The translations under genes and the position numbers were made by a program. Under the pieces are notes generated by a model. The model made no database searches. It was not told the origin of the DNA and worked only from the letters and a program-made list of their open reading frames with translations. Source: Acidobacteriota bacterium (lineage in GTDB: Bacteria; Acidobacteriota; Vicinamibacteria; Vicinamibacterales; 2-12-FULL-66-21). Taken from it: a stretch of DNA of 64,000 nucleotides. The stretch covers positions 1 through 64,000 of the forward strand of contig JACPDI010000028.1 of NCBI GenBank assembly GCA_016184105.1, written 5' to 3'. Within the stretch, counting starts at the first letter, position 1; every line of letters begins with the position of its first letter. This document shows positions 26,617-34,784 of the stretch, in pieces.

Positions 26617-27768
26617 ATGACTCCTCGAGCGCGCGTCGGCATCGCCATGCGCCCCCGTGATGGCGTCGCCGCGGATCGCGTGCCGGTGATGTGCCAGCTC
26701 GCGCTCGGCCATTACTTCCTCCACGCGCCCGGCGGCGCGATCGACATCTGGCACGACAGCGCGGCGTTCGCCTCCGCCCTGCTGGCGCTTTGCGAGCGGT
26801 ACGGCTTCGATGGCGTGCTCGTCAACCTGCCGGGTCGCAACCCGTCGTGGCGCGAGGAGATCCGCGGCGTGGAGCGCGCGGGCGCCTCCGCCCGCGTCAC
26901 CTGGAGCGATGGGACGGTCACGCTCTGCCCGCCCGACGACAACCCGCATGTCGTGAGCGCGCTGACGGGTCGCCCGCCGCTGCGCCCCTTCGCGGAGGTC
27001 GATCCGGAACAGCTCCATTACATCGAGCCGCACGACGCGCGCGGCGTGGTCAACCTCGGCTCGTTCCCGCCGTGGCACTGGGACACGCTGCGGCTCGTGC
27101 GGGAACGGGCGCCCGAGATCTCGGTGCACGGCGAAGTGTTCTCGCCGCTGTCCCAGTTCATGGAGCTGGTGGGGCCGATGGAGGGGGCGCTGGCGCTCGC
27201 GCTCGATGCGCCGAAGGTGCACGCCATCCTCGAACGCCTGGCCGCGGGCGCGATCGAGCTGGCCACGGGTCACATCGCGGCCGGCGCCGACGCCATCCTG
27301 ATTTCTTCCGCCTACGCCGGCGCGGGCTTTCTGTCGCCGGGACACTACGAAACGTTCGTGCTGCCCCGCGAACGCGCGCTCATCGACGGCATCAAGGCCG
27401 CGCATCCCACCGTCCCCGTGTACACTCACACGTGCGGCGCGATCGCGGATCGGCTCGAGCTGATGGCGGCCACGGGCACCGACGGGATCGACACGCTGGA
27501 CCCGCCGCCGCTCGGCAACGTCGATCTGGCGGACGCCAGGCGCCGGCTGGCGGATCGCGTGTTCATCAAGGGGAACGTCGATCCGGTCAACACCGTGCTG
27601 CGCGGCACGGCCGAGGACTGTTATCGCGACGCGCGCGCACGCATCGCAATCGCGGGCCCCGGCGGCGGGTACGTTCTCAGCACCGCGTGCAGCGTGCCGC
27701 CGCACGCACCGCCGGCCAACATCGCGGCGCTGGCGCGCGCCGCCTCCGACGCGGGACGGGTGGCGTGA
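26617..27768 (+). CDS. UroD-family corrinoid methyltransferase
   Basis: The 383-residue protein is in the uroporphyrinogen decarboxylase superfamily. It has the zinc site of the methyltransferase branch (MtaA/MtbA, CmuA, MtvB type): His271-x-Cys273 in THTCG and Cys358 in TACSVPPHAP, matching the GCGIAPKTP-like site of MtaA. Decarboxylases lack this site. It should move a methyl group between a small donor and the corrinoid protein encoded two genes later. The four genes overlap end to start (TGATG, ATGA, ATGA), so they are made together. The donor is unknown. ATG at 26617 is preferred; TATCCT at 26595-26600 is a possible -10. Confidence 0.8.
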   Translation: MTPRARVGIAMRPRDGVAADRVPVMCQLALGHYFLHAPGGAIDIWHDSAAFASALLALCERYGFDGVLVNLPGRNPSWREEIRGVERAGASARVTWSDGTVTLCPPDDNPHVVSALTGRPPLRPFAEVDPEQLHYIEPHDARGVVNLGSFPPWHWDTLRLVRERAPEISVHGEVFSPLSQFMELVGPMEGALALALDAPKVHAILERLAAGAIELATGHIAAGADAILISSAYAGAGFLSPGHYETFVLPRERALIDGIKAAHPTVPVYTHTCGAIADRLELMAATGTDGIDTLDPPPLGNVDLADARRRLADRVFIKGNVDPVNTVLRGTAEDCYRDARARIAIAGPGGGYVLSTACSVPPHAPPANIAALARAASDAGRVA

Positions 27769-28481
27769 TGCGGCACGTCTATGAATTCACGGCCGGCGAG
27801 AGCACGCCCGACGTGGAGAAGCTGCTGGCGCGCGAAGTCGGCGGCGCGCCGGTACCGGATCGACTCCGCCACCTCTTCCAGCAGGCGCTCGCCCATTTCG
27901 AGAGCCTCGCCACCCGGGCGGCGATCGTCGCGGAGACCAGCGCGGACGCCTTCGTCCAGATCTACCGCGGCGAGGGGCTGAACGCACCCTCCGCGCCGCT
28001 CGACGTCATCATCCCCCGGGCGCAACGCCTTGCGCTGTTCGCCGCGACCGTCGGTGACGCGGCCAGCGCGGAGATCGGCATCCTGTTCGGCCGCGGCGAG
28101 CCGGCCGCCGGCTACGCCCTTGACATCATCGCCTCCGAGGCGACAAACATGCTCGCTGATGCGGCGGCGCTGCGGTTCCTGAGGCTGCAGCAGGCGCGAC
28201 GGGCCGTGGGGGAGGACGCGCGGGTGCTGCCGTACAGCCCCGGCTATTGCGGCTGGCACGTCAGCGGCCAGCGCAGCCTGTTCGAGGCGCTGCAACCCGG
28301 CGCCATCGGCATCACGCTGAGCCACAGTTTTCTGATGCGCCCGCTCAAATCGGTGTCCGGCGTCCTCGTGGCGGGGCCGCCGCCGGCGCACCGGTTCAAG
28401 CCGACGTACGATTTCTGCGAGGACTGCACGACGCATGAATGCCGGGGCCGCATGGCTTCGGTGCTGCGGGCGCCACGATGA
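27768..28481 (+). CDS. MetH-activation-domain-like protein
   Basis: The 237-residue protein resembles the stand-alone version of the MetH reactivation domain: PYSPGYCGWHVSGQ and IGITLSHSFLMRPLKSVSG match the vitamin-B12-dependent methionine synthase activation fold. In MetH this domain binds S-adenosylmethionine to re-methylate cobalamin that has been oxidised to Co(II). The C-terminus carries Cys217, Cys220 and Cys225 (CEDCTTHEC), which could bind metal or an FeS centre and is not part of MetH. It would serve the corrinoid protein encoded next. It overlaps its neighbours by 1 and 4 bases. Confidence 0.75.
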   Translation: MRHVYEFTAGESTPDVEKLLAREVGGAPVPDRLRHLFQQALAHFESLATRAAIVAETSADAFVQIYRGEGLNAPSAPLDVIIPRAQRLALFAATVGDAASAEIGILFGRGEPAAGYALDIIASEATNMLADAAALRFLRLQQARRAVGEDARVLPYSPGYCGWHVSGQRSLFEALQPGAIGITLSHSFLMRPLKSVSGVLVAGPPPAHRFKPTYDFCEDCTTHECRGRMASVLRAPR

Positions 28482-29125
28482 CCACTCCCCTGCTCGACGG
28501 GATTTCCTCCGCCCTGCAACGCGGCGATCGCGACGCGGTCGTGGCGCTGACGCGCGAGGCCATCGATGCCGCCACGCCAGCCTCCTCGCTCCTCAATCAA
28601 GGGCTGCTTGCCGGCATGCGGGTCGTCGGAGCGAAGTTCCGTGACTACGAGATGTTCCTGCCGGATGTCCTCCTCGCCGCGCGCGCGATGACGGCCGCGA
28701 TGGAGCTGCTGCGCCCGCTGCTGGTCGCCGACGGCGTGCCGCTGGCCGGCCGCGTGGTGCTGGGCACGGTGAAGGGGGACCTGCACGACATCGGCAAGAA
28801 CCTGGTCGGCATCATGCTGCAGGGCGCCGGCTTCGACACCGTGGATCTCGGCGTGGACGTCGACCCGGATGCGTTCGCCGAGGCCGCCGTCACGCACGGC
28901 GCGACGGTGATCGGCATGTCGGCGCTGCTGACGACCACCATGATCGGGATGAAGGACGTCATCCGCGCCCTCGAGCATCGCGGGCTGCGCGACCGCATCA
29001 GGACGGTGGTCGGCGGCGCGCCGGTTTCGCAGGCGTTCGCCGTCGAGATCGGCGCCGATGGGTACGCGGCGGACGCGCCGGGGGCGGTCGCGCTGGTGCG
29101 CGCGCTCGCACGGGTGTCCTCATGA
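28478..29125 (+). CDS. Corrinoid (B12-binding) methyl-carrier protein
   Basis: The 215-residue protein has a four-helix cap domain (about residues 1-88) and a Rossmann-like cobalamin-binding domain. DLHDIGKN gives the D101-x-H103-x-x-G106 signature; His103 is the lower axial ligand of cobalt. GMSALLTTTM and GGAPVS are the other B12 loops. It is the size of MtaC/MtbC/MttC-type carriers and shuttles the methyl group between the UroD-like enzyme and the homocysteine methyltransferase. It overlaps both neighbours by four bases. Confidence 0.9.
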   Translation: MTTPLLDGISSALQRGDRDAVVALTREAIDAATPASSLLNQGLLAGMRVVGAKFRDYEMFLPDVLLAARAMTAAMELLRPLLVADGVPLAGRVVLGTVKGDLHDIGKNLVGIMLQGAGFDTVDLGVDVDPDAFAEAAVTHGATVIGMSALLTTTMIGMKDVIRALEHRGLRDRIRTVVGGAPVSQAFAVEIGADGYAADAPGAVALVRALARVSS

Positions 29126-29994
29126 AGCCGCTCGCCGGTCGCCTGCGCCGCCGCGAACGCCTGCTCGCCGACGGCGCGATCGGCACGATGCTGATCGCGC
29201 GGGGCCTGCCGCCGGGAGAGCCTCCCGAACGCTGGACGATCGAGCGGCCCCACGCAGTGGAAGCGGTGGCGCGCGCGTATGCGGACGCCGGGGCCGACCT
29301 GCTCACCACCAACACGTTCGGGGCCTCGCCGCTGCGCCTCCGCGCCCACGGGCTCGAGGACCGCCTCGACGAGATCAACAACCGAGGGGTGCAGCTCGCG
29401 CGCGACGCGTCGGACGGGCGCGCGTACGTGCTCGCCTCGATCGGGCCCACCGGCCACCTGCTCAAGCCGCTCGGCGACGTGGACGCGCAAACCGTCCTCG
29501 ACGGGTTCAGGCGGCAGGCCGCAGCGCTTGCCGCGGCCGGCGCCGACGCGATCTGCATCGAGACGATGACGGATGCCGTCGAGGCGGTGCTCGCGATCGA
29601 GGCGGTCAAGGCCGAGGCGCCGGGACTGCCGGTGTTTGCGACCATGACGTTCGACCTCACGCCCCGCGGCCCGTTCACCGTGATGGGCGTGGACGTCCCG
29701 CGGGCCTGCTCGCGGCTCCAGGAAGCCGGCGCCGACCTGGTCGGCGCCAACTGCGGCGCGGGCGCCGAGGCGATGCTCGCCGTCGCGCGCGAGTTCTCGC
29801 GCGCCACGACGCTGCCGCTCATCTTCCAGCCGAATGCCGGCCTGCCCGAGCATCAGGAAGGGCGGCTCGTCTACCCGCAGCCTCCGGCGGCATTCGCCTC
29901 GCAGGTCGCGCCGCTCCTGGAAATCGCGACCGTCATCGGGGGGTGCTGCGGCACGACGCCGGCTCACATCGCGGCACTCCGGGCGATGCTATAG
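29122..29994 (+). CDS. Homocysteine S-methyltransferase (MetH N-domain-like)
   Basis: The 290-residue TIM barrel matches the homocysteine-binding module of MetH/BHMT. Zinc ligands are Cys211 (GANCGAG) and Cys275-Cys276 (GGCCGTTP); DGAIGTML is the N-terminal hallmark. With methyl-cobalamin on the adjacent carrier as donor it would make methionine. The folate-binding module of MetH is absent from the operon and is replaced by the UroD-like protein, so the methyl source should be something other than methyl-tetrahydrofolate. Its stop overlaps the -10 box of ppa. Confidence 0.85.
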   Translation: MKPLAGRLRRRERLLADGAIGTMLIARGLPPGEPPERWTIERPHAVEAVARAYADAGADLLTTNTFGASPLRLRAHGLEDRLDEINNRGVQLARDASDGRAYVLASIGPTGHLLKPLGDVDAQTVLDGFRRQAAALAAAGADAICIETMTDAVEAVLAIEAVKAEAPGLPVFATMTFDLTPRGPFTVMGVDVPRACSRLQEAGADLVGANCGAGAEAMLAVAREFSRATTLPLIFQPNAGLPEHQEGRLVYPQPPAAFASQVAPLLEIATVIGGCCGTTPAHIAALRAML

Positions 29995-29995
29995 T
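29990..29995 (+). promoter_or_regulatory. -10 box of ppa, leaderless-type
   Basis: TATAGT lies six bases before the ppa ATG and includes the TAG stop of the preceding gene, so ppa has its own promoter and probably a leaderless mRNA. Confidence 0.5.
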
Positions 29996-30001
29996 CGGGG
30001 C

Positions 30002-30544
30002 ATGCATCCGTGGCACGACCCCTACGTCGATGACGCGCTCATCGATCGCGCCTTCCCCGTCGTCATCGAGATCCCGAAGGGCAGCAAGAACAAGTACGAG
30101 CTGGACAAGGAAACGGGGCTCCTCCGCCTCGACCGCACGCTGTACAGCGCCGTGTACTACCCGGCGGACTATGGCTTCATCCCCCGCTCGTTTTGCGACG
30201 ACGGCGATCCGCTCGACGCGCTCGTGCTCGGGCAGGAAGCGGTCTACCCGCTGACGCTCGTGGAGGCGCGCGCGGTCGGCGTCATGCGCATGCGCGACGA
30301 GAAGGGGATCGACGACAAGATCATCGCGGTGAGCGTTCGCGATCCCGCGTTTGCCGATTATTCGACGTCCGACCAGCTGCCGGCGCACGTCCTCCGCGAG
30401 ATCCGACGGTTCTTCGAAGACTACAAGGTGCTCGAGCAGAAGCAGGTCATCGTGGAGGACCTGCTCGGACCGGTGGAGGCGACGCGGATCATCCGCGAGT
30501 CGCTCGATCTCTATCGAAGGCTCCGTCGCGGCGAGTTGAAGTAG
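30002..30544 (+). CDS. ppa: Inorganic pyrophosphatase
   Basis: The 180-residue protein is a family I soluble pyrophosphatase: VIEIPKGSKNKYELDKETG, the YPADYGFIPRS core and DGDPLDALVL with its metal-binding acidic residues. It hydrolyses pyrophosphate and drives biosynthetic reactions forward. It starts seven bases after the homocysteine methyltransferase stop but has its own -10 box. Confidence 0.95.
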   Translation: MHPWHDPYVDDALIDRAFPVVIEIPKGSKNKYELDKETGLLRLDRTLYSAVYYPADYGFIPRSFCDDGDPLDALVLGQEAVYPLTLVEARAVGVMRMRDEKGIDDKIIAVSVRDPAFADYSTSDQLPAHVLREIRRFFEDYKVLEQKQVIVEDLLGPVEATRIIRESLDLYRRLRRGELK

Positions 30545-30691
30545 CTCACGGAAGTGCACACATTCGCCCGGACGCCGCGGCGGGCGCCTGCCCTCTTGAC
30601 CGCCGTGGCGCGGCACGATAGCCTGAATTCACCCGCCGCTCTCGTGAACAAGGCCGTACCTTCTCCCGCGCTGCGTGCGCAGCCTCCTGCA

Positions 30692-30961
30692 ATGGTGCAG
30701 AGCGTGACCGAACCGGACTACGCGTATCTCCTCATCGTCCGCCGTGAGTGCGAGGACAAGCTCGTGTTCCTGCGGGAGGCGTTCGAGAAGCGCCGGGGCG
30801 TGCGCGTCATTGCCGATCGCCGTGTGGGCGAGCGCCGCGCGCGGCGCGACGACGTGCCGGTCGACCGCCGGCGCCACGACCGCCGCGGCCCGCAGCCTCC
30901 GTCGTGGGACATCGCGGACTACCTGCTCGTCCCCGAGCGGCCGCGAACCCGGGTCCCCTAG
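30692..30961 (+). CDS. Small basic protein, unknown function
   Basis: The 89-residue product (ATG at 30692) begins with a plausible strand-helix (DYAYLLIVRRECEDKLVFLREAF) and ends in a very Arg-rich tail with ADRRVGERRARRDD and DRRRHDRRG. Proteins with this RRxGERR-type tail are small conserved hypotheticals in high-GC soil bacteria. Longer starts are possible upstream. It overlaps the convergent LysE gene by four bases. Confidence 0.5.
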   Translation: MVQSVTEPDYAYLLIVRRECEDKLVFLREAFEKRRGVRVIADRRVGERRARRDDVPVDRRRHDRRGPQPPSWDIADYLLVPERPRTRVP

Positions 30962-31560
30962 CCGGCCAGCATCTTCACGGCAGACGCGACCAGCACGATC
31001 CCGGCGACGAGATCGATCGTCCGGCGCGCCGCAGGCGTCGCGAGCGCGTGTGACAGGGCGCCCGCCGCAATCGCACACGTCGCATGCCAGGCGAACGCGA
31101 GCGTCACGTGCACGGTCGTCAGGACCAGCGCGCCCGGCAGGACGGGCCAGCCGGGTGGCACGAATCGCGGCAGGATCAGAAAGTAGAGGAGCGCCACCGG
31201 GGGATTGAGCGCGTTCGCCACGAACCCTTCGCGAAAGCCGGTGCGCACGGGCGCGGCACTGGCCCCGTACTCCCGCCTGAATGCGTGAAACACGGCGCGC
31301 GCGCCGAGCCAGGCGACGTAGAGGCCGCCGCAGATCTGCAGCGCCATCACGGCGCGCGGCCACACGCGCAGCAGCACGGACGTGCCGAGGCCCGACGCCA
31401 CGCCGTAGCAGGCGGACGCGGCCGCGGCGCCGCCGGCGGTCTCGAACCCTCGAGTTCTTCCGGCGACCAGGCTCGACCGCAGGACGAGCGTCGTCGCGAT
31501 GCCCGGGGTGAGCACGAGAGGAACCGCGATCGCGGCAAAGGCGAGCACCTGCGGGTGCAT
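30958..31560 (-). CDS. LysE/RhtB-family amino-acid exporter
   Basis: The 200-residue protein has six predicted membrane helices and the family pattern VPLVLTPGIATTLVLR at the N-terminus, GFETAGGAAAASACYG and a later GFVANALNPPVALLYF. The family exports amino acids or related small molecules with proton exchange. TACAAT lies ten bases before the start on the coding strand, back to back with the TATACT of the next gene. The substrate is not predictable. Confidence 0.85.
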   Translation of the reverse strand: MHPQVLAFAAIAVPLVLTPGIATTLVLRSSLVAGRTRGFETAGGAAAASACYGVASGLGTSVLLRVWPRAVMALQICGGLYVAWLGARAVFHAFRREYGASAAPVRTGFREGFVANALNPPVALLYFLILPRFVPPGWPVLPGALVLTTVHVTLAFAWHATCAIAAGALSHALATPAARRTIDLVAGIVLVASAVKMLAG

Positions 31561-31585
31561 GCGGCCGGCGATTGTACCACCGCGA

Positions 31586-31591
31586 TATACT
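31586..31591 (+). promoter_or_regulatory. -10 box for 31602 gene
   Basis: TATACT lies ten bases before the ATG at 31602. On the other strand TACAAT (31571-31576) serves the LysE gene, so the two promoters are divergent and about 15 bases apart. Confidence 0.4.
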
Positions 31592-31601
31592 GAAACCGGG
31601 C

Positions 31602-31943
31602 ATGGAGGACATCACCGGACTGCCGGCGCGCTGCGCCGCGCTGCTCGAACAGCACGAAGCCCTTGGGGAAGAGCACGCGCAGCTCAATTCCGACTCCGGC
31701 GCGCTCGTCGAACAACGGGAGCATCGCGACCACCTCATCGAACACCGTGACGCCCTCTTCCGCTACCACGAGGACCTGGCCGGGCTGCCCGAGCCGCGGC
31801 GGCAGCGCCTCGAACTGAACAAAGCATCGGCAGAAACCGCAAGCATGCTGGCCGAGACGCTCGAAACCATCGAGCGGTCCCGCGAGGCCTGGAAGCGCGC
31901 CACCGACGCGTGGCAGCGCGTCCGTGAAAGACTCGATCACTAG
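31602..31943 (+). CDS. Small helical protein, unknown function
   Basis: The 113-residue product is almost all charged helix with heptad-like spacing (LEQHEALGEEHAQL, EHRDHLIEHRDALFRYHEDL), so a coiled coil is likely. It has no membrane segment or enzyme motif. The ATG at 31602 is used because of the TATACT box ten bases upstream. Confidence 0.55.
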   Translation: MEDITGLPARCAALLEQHEALGEEHAQLNSDSGALVEQREHRDHLIEHRDALFRYHEDLAGLPEPRRQRLELNKASAETASMLAETLETIERSREAWKRATDAWQRVRERLDH

Positions 31944-31973
31944 GGGTCGTCCCGCACCTCCTTCGTCGGGCGA

Positions 31974-31979
31974 TAGACT
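31974..31979 (+). promoter_or_regulatory. -10 box of queE
   Basis: TAGACT lies eleven bases before the queE ATG; the 5' leader would be only a few bases long. Confidence 0.35.
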
Positions 31980-31990
31980 GTTGGTGCGCG

Positions 31991-32635
31991 ATGAAATACG
32001 CCGTCCACGAGATCTTCTATTCGCTCCAGGGGGAGGGTGCCCAGGCGGGCCGGCCCGCCGTGTTCTGCCGTTTCGCGGCGTGCAACCTCTGGTCGGGACG
32101 GGAAGAAGATCGAGAAACCGCGATCTGCCGCTTCTGCGACACGGAGTTCGTCGGAACGGCGGGCGATCGCGGAGGGGTCTTCGACGCGCCGGGATCCCTC
32201 GCCGACGCCGTCGAAGCCCGCTGGCCCGAGCCGGCTGCGGACGCCGACAGGAGCCGCTTTGTCGTCTGCACGGGCGGCGAGCCGCTGCTGCAGCTCGATG
32301 AGGCGCTGGTGTCCGCCCTGCATGCGCGCGGGTTCACGGTGGCGATAGAGACCAACGGCACGCAAACTGTCCCGGAAGGGGTGGACTGGGTTTGCGTGAG
32401 CCCCAAGGCGGGCGCCGACCTGGTGGTGTTTTCCGGCGACGAGCTGAAACTGGTGTTTCCGCAGCCTGGGGCGGAGCCACACCGGTACGAATCACTCGAC
32501 TTCCACTACTGGTACCTGCAGCCGCTCGACGACAGCCAGCGCGCCCGCCATACCGAGGCGGCGATCGAATACTGCCTGGCCCATCCGCGCTGGCGCCTGA
32601 GCCTACAGCGCCACAAGTTTCTCGGCTTACGCTAA
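31991..32635 (+). CDS. queE: 7-carboxy-7-deazaguanine synthase
   Basis: The 214-residue radical-SAM enzyme converts 6-carboxytetrahydropterin to 7-carboxy-7-deazaguanine in queuosine synthesis. The cluster motif is the CX14CX2C form: Cys31, Cys46 and Cys49 (CRFCDTEF). SLQGEGAQAGRPAVFCRF and CTGGEPLLQ are family hallmarks. No other queuosine gene is in this window. A REP hairpin begins five bases after its stop. Confidence 0.93.
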   Translation: MKYAVHEIFYSLQGEGAQAGRPAVFCRFAACNLWSGREEDRETAICRFCDTEFVGTAGDRGGVFDAPGSLADAVEARWPEPAADADRSRFVVCTGGEPLLQLDEALVSALHARGFTVAIETNGTQTVPEGVDWVCVSPKAGADLVVFSGDELKLVFPQPGAEPHRYESLDFHYWYLQPLDDSQRARHTEAAIEYCLAHPRWRLSLQRHKFLGLR

Positions 32636-32639
32636 ACGT

Positions 32640-32696
32640 AAAAAGGGGTCGGGAGCCTTTTTTCGTATAACGTAAAAAGGCTCCCGACCCCTTTTT
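32640..32696. repeat. REP palindrome, family B
   Basis: Perfect 23-base arms (32640-32662 and 32674-32696, core AAAAAGGGGTCGGGAGCC) enclose an 11-base loop. The arms end in T-runs, so the element can work as a rho-independent terminator for queE. It ends four bases before the ATG of the WYL regulator and so takes the place of that gene's ribosome-binding site. Its sequence is unrelated to family A. Confidence 0.85.
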
Positions 32697-32700
32697 TCCC

Positions 32701-33708
32701 ATGGCACGCTCGAACGAAGTCATTCGACAGTGGAACATCATCCGTGCGCTGGACGGCGCGCGACAGGGCGTGACCGTCCAGGAGCTGTCGAAGAGTGCCG
32801 GGGTCACGGTGCGGACCATCTGGCGCGACCTGGCGGCGCTGCAGGAAGCGGGCTTCCCCTTATACGACGAGAAGATCGACGGGCGTACGTACTGGCGCAT
32901 GAACAGCACGCCGTTCCGTCACCTCGAGGATCGCGGCTTCACGCTGACGCAGCTCTGCGCGCTGTATTTCAGCCGCACGCTGGTCGAATGCCTCGCCGGC
33001 ACGCCGTTCCAGCAGGATCTGCACGCGGCCTTCGACGAGCTCGCGCGCACGCTCCCGCCACGCATGCGCGAGTTCTTCGACCGCATTCCGGCCGTGCTCG
33101 ACGCGAAGCGCGGGCCCGTGCGCGTGCGCGCGGGCGGGCTGCCGCATGCGACGATCGCGCGGCTGCTCGACGCCACGCTGCACGACCGGCGGCTCGAGAT
33201 GCGCTATCACTCCGCATCGAGCGGACGCACGAAGGGCTACACCGTCGAGCCGTACCGCCTCGTCTACGCGGACGGCGGCCTGTACCTGCTCGCGTTCGTG
33301 CCGGAGTACGACGCACTTCGGACGTTTGCCGTGGAGCGGATCGAGGCGCTGACCGTGCTCGAGGAGACCTTCGAGCGCCGCGTGGACGTGGATGCCCGCC
33401 CCTTCGAGCAGTCACTGGGTGTCAATATGGGGACGCCCGTGCACGTGGAGCTGGAATTCGCACCCCGCACGGCCGGCTACGTGCGGGAACGGCTCTGGCA
33501 TCCCTCGCAATCTGTCCAGGAGCGGCCCGACGGGTCGTTGCAAATGACGCTCGACGTGTGCACGGACTGGGCACTCACGAGCTGGATTTTGAGCTTCGGC
33601 CCCTACGTCCGGGTGCTGGCCCCCGCATCCCTGGCGGCGGAGATCCGGGCGGCCCTCCAGGGGGCCTCCGCTCGATACGAGGTTGAAACGGGCACGCCCC
33701 TCTGGTAG
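32701..33708 (+). CDS. WYL-domain transcriptional regulator
   Basis: The 335-residue protein has an N-terminal winged helix (residues 5-65, LSKSAGVTVRTIWRDLAALQ), a WYL domain in the middle (about 140-215, EPYRLVYADGGLYLLAFV) and a WCX C-terminal domain. WYL regulators sense nucleic acids or nucleotides, and many respond to DNA damage or phage infection. ATG at 32701 sits four bases after the REP hairpin; I see no ribosome-binding site. No defence genes are adjacent, so its regulon is unknown. Confidence 0.85.
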   Translation: MARSNEVIRQWNIIRALDGARQGVTVQELSKSAGVTVRTIWRDLAALQEAGFPLYDEKIDGRTYWRMNSTPFRHLEDRGFTLTQLCALYFSRTLVECLAGTPFQQDLHAAFDELARTLPPRMREFFDRIPAVLDAKRGPVRVRAGGLPHATIARLLDATLHDRRLEMRYHSASSGRTKGYTVEPYRLVYADGGLYLLAFVPEYDALRTFAVERIEALTVLEETFERRVDVDARPFEQSLGVNMGTPVHVELEFAPRTAGYVRERLWHPSQSVQERPDGSLQMTLDVCTDWALTSWILSFGPYVRVLAPASLAAEIRAALQGASARYEVETGTPLW

Positions 33709-33858
33709 GCTGAGTGCGTCCGTGGAAGTCTTTTCGTGTGCGCGGCCTACGATCGCTATAGACATCCTGCCCTGATCGATCCTCTCGCCATCTGACAGCC
33801 CTCATGAGTGCGAGTCACTCGGCCGCAACGCTTTTCAATACACCCTGAGAGGAGACGC

Positions 33859-34494
33859 TTGGCAGTTCGATTGTTCGTCGGCAACTTACCTTACAGTGCA
33901 ACCGAGGCGGACCTGCGCCAGTATTTTTCCGGAGTCGCGCCGCCCTCCAGCATCGCGGTGCCGGTGGATCGCGAGACCGGCCGTCCGCGCGGATTCGCGT
34001 TCGTCGAGTTCGCCGATCCGGCGCAGGCGCAACAGGCGATCGAGCGCTTCAACGGCGTCCCCTACCAGGGACGGCCGCTCTCGGTCAGCGAAGCGCGCGC
34101 GCGCGAGGACCGCGGGCCACGCCCGGCCGGCGGCTTCGGCGGGCCTCGCCCGGGCGGCGGCTTTGGCGGCCCGCGTCCCGGCGGGTTCAGCGGCCCTCGG
34201 CCCGGCGGCTTCGGGCGACCGCTCGATCCGAGCAGCCTCCCAGCCGGTCCCCCGCGCGATCGCGGCACGGGCGGCCACGGGAACCGTAATTTCGGCCCCG
34301 ACGCGAAGCCAAAGCGCGCGACGAAGTACCAGCAGCGGCAGGACAAGCCGCGGGGACCGATTCGCGAAAAGAACACCGGCCGCGTGTATAGCGTGGACGC
34401 CTTTGGTGAGGAGGAGACCGGCGAGGATCTGACGAATTTCGACAACTTCGCCTCGAGCCTCCCGGACGACGACAAAGACGAGGGACAGGAGTAG
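33859..34494 (+). CDS. RRM-type glycine-rich RNA-binding protein
   Basis: The 211-residue protein has one RNA-recognition motif at residues 1-80, with RNP2 (RLFVGNLPY) and RNP1 (RGFAFVEF). A Gly/Pro/Phe-rich region of GGFGGPRPGG repeats (about 90-135) and a charged tail follow. Bacterial RRM proteins are often cold-induced. I chose TTG at 33859 because AGGAG precedes it by five or six bases and the RRM starts immediately; the ATG at 33808 would add an unrelated basic leader. The 150-base upstream gap may be a long regulated 5' leader. Confidence 0.85.
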   Translation: MAVRLFVGNLPYSATEADLRQYFSGVAPPSSIAVPVDRETGRPRGFAFVEFADPAQAQQAIERFNGVPYQGRPLSVSEARAREDRGPRPAGGFGGPRPGGGFGGPRPGGFSGPRPGGFGRPLDPSSLPAGPPRDRGTGGHGNRNFGPDAKPKRATKYQQRQDKPRGPIREKNTGRVYSVDAFGEEETGEDLTNFDNFASSLPDDDKDEGQE

Positions 34495-34515
34495 ACGCCG
34501 GACCCGATTGAACGG

Positions 34516-34779
34516 TCAACGGGCCTGCGCCCAGCCGGCTGCTGCGATCGAGAGCATCCAGTAGCGGGGGCGTATATCCTTCACGAGCCCGGCATACGAC
34601 GCCTTCGGGATCTCGCCTCGCACGAGGCGGGCGCGAAGGCGTCGCAGCTCGTATTGGTAAAGCTCGGTCACGTAATCCTTGACTAACGCCGGCGGCGTCT
34701 CCGGCCCGGGCCGCACGCCCAGGACCGCGAGCGCGTCGAGCATCTCCGGGTCCCAGGCATATGACATCGCGTGGATCAT
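34516..34779 (-). CDS. Small conserved-looking protein, unknown function
   Basis: The 87-residue protein (ATG at 34779; a second ATG at 34767 is equally good) has a charged helical middle (YVTELYQYELRRLRARLVRG) and no known motif. The start lies five bases from the divergent response-regulator start, so promoters must overlap coding sequence. Confidence 0.5.
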   Translation of the reverse strand: MIHAMSYAWDPEMLDALAVLGVRPGPETPPALVKDYVTELYQYELRRLRARLVRGEIPKASYAGLVKDIRPRYWMLSIAAAGWAQAR

Positions 34780-34784
34780 TCTAG

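Noticed and set aside
26617-27768. HemE uroporphyrinogen decarboxylase
   Set aside because: The protein has the zinc HxC...C site of methyltransferases and lies with corrinoid genes, not haem genes.
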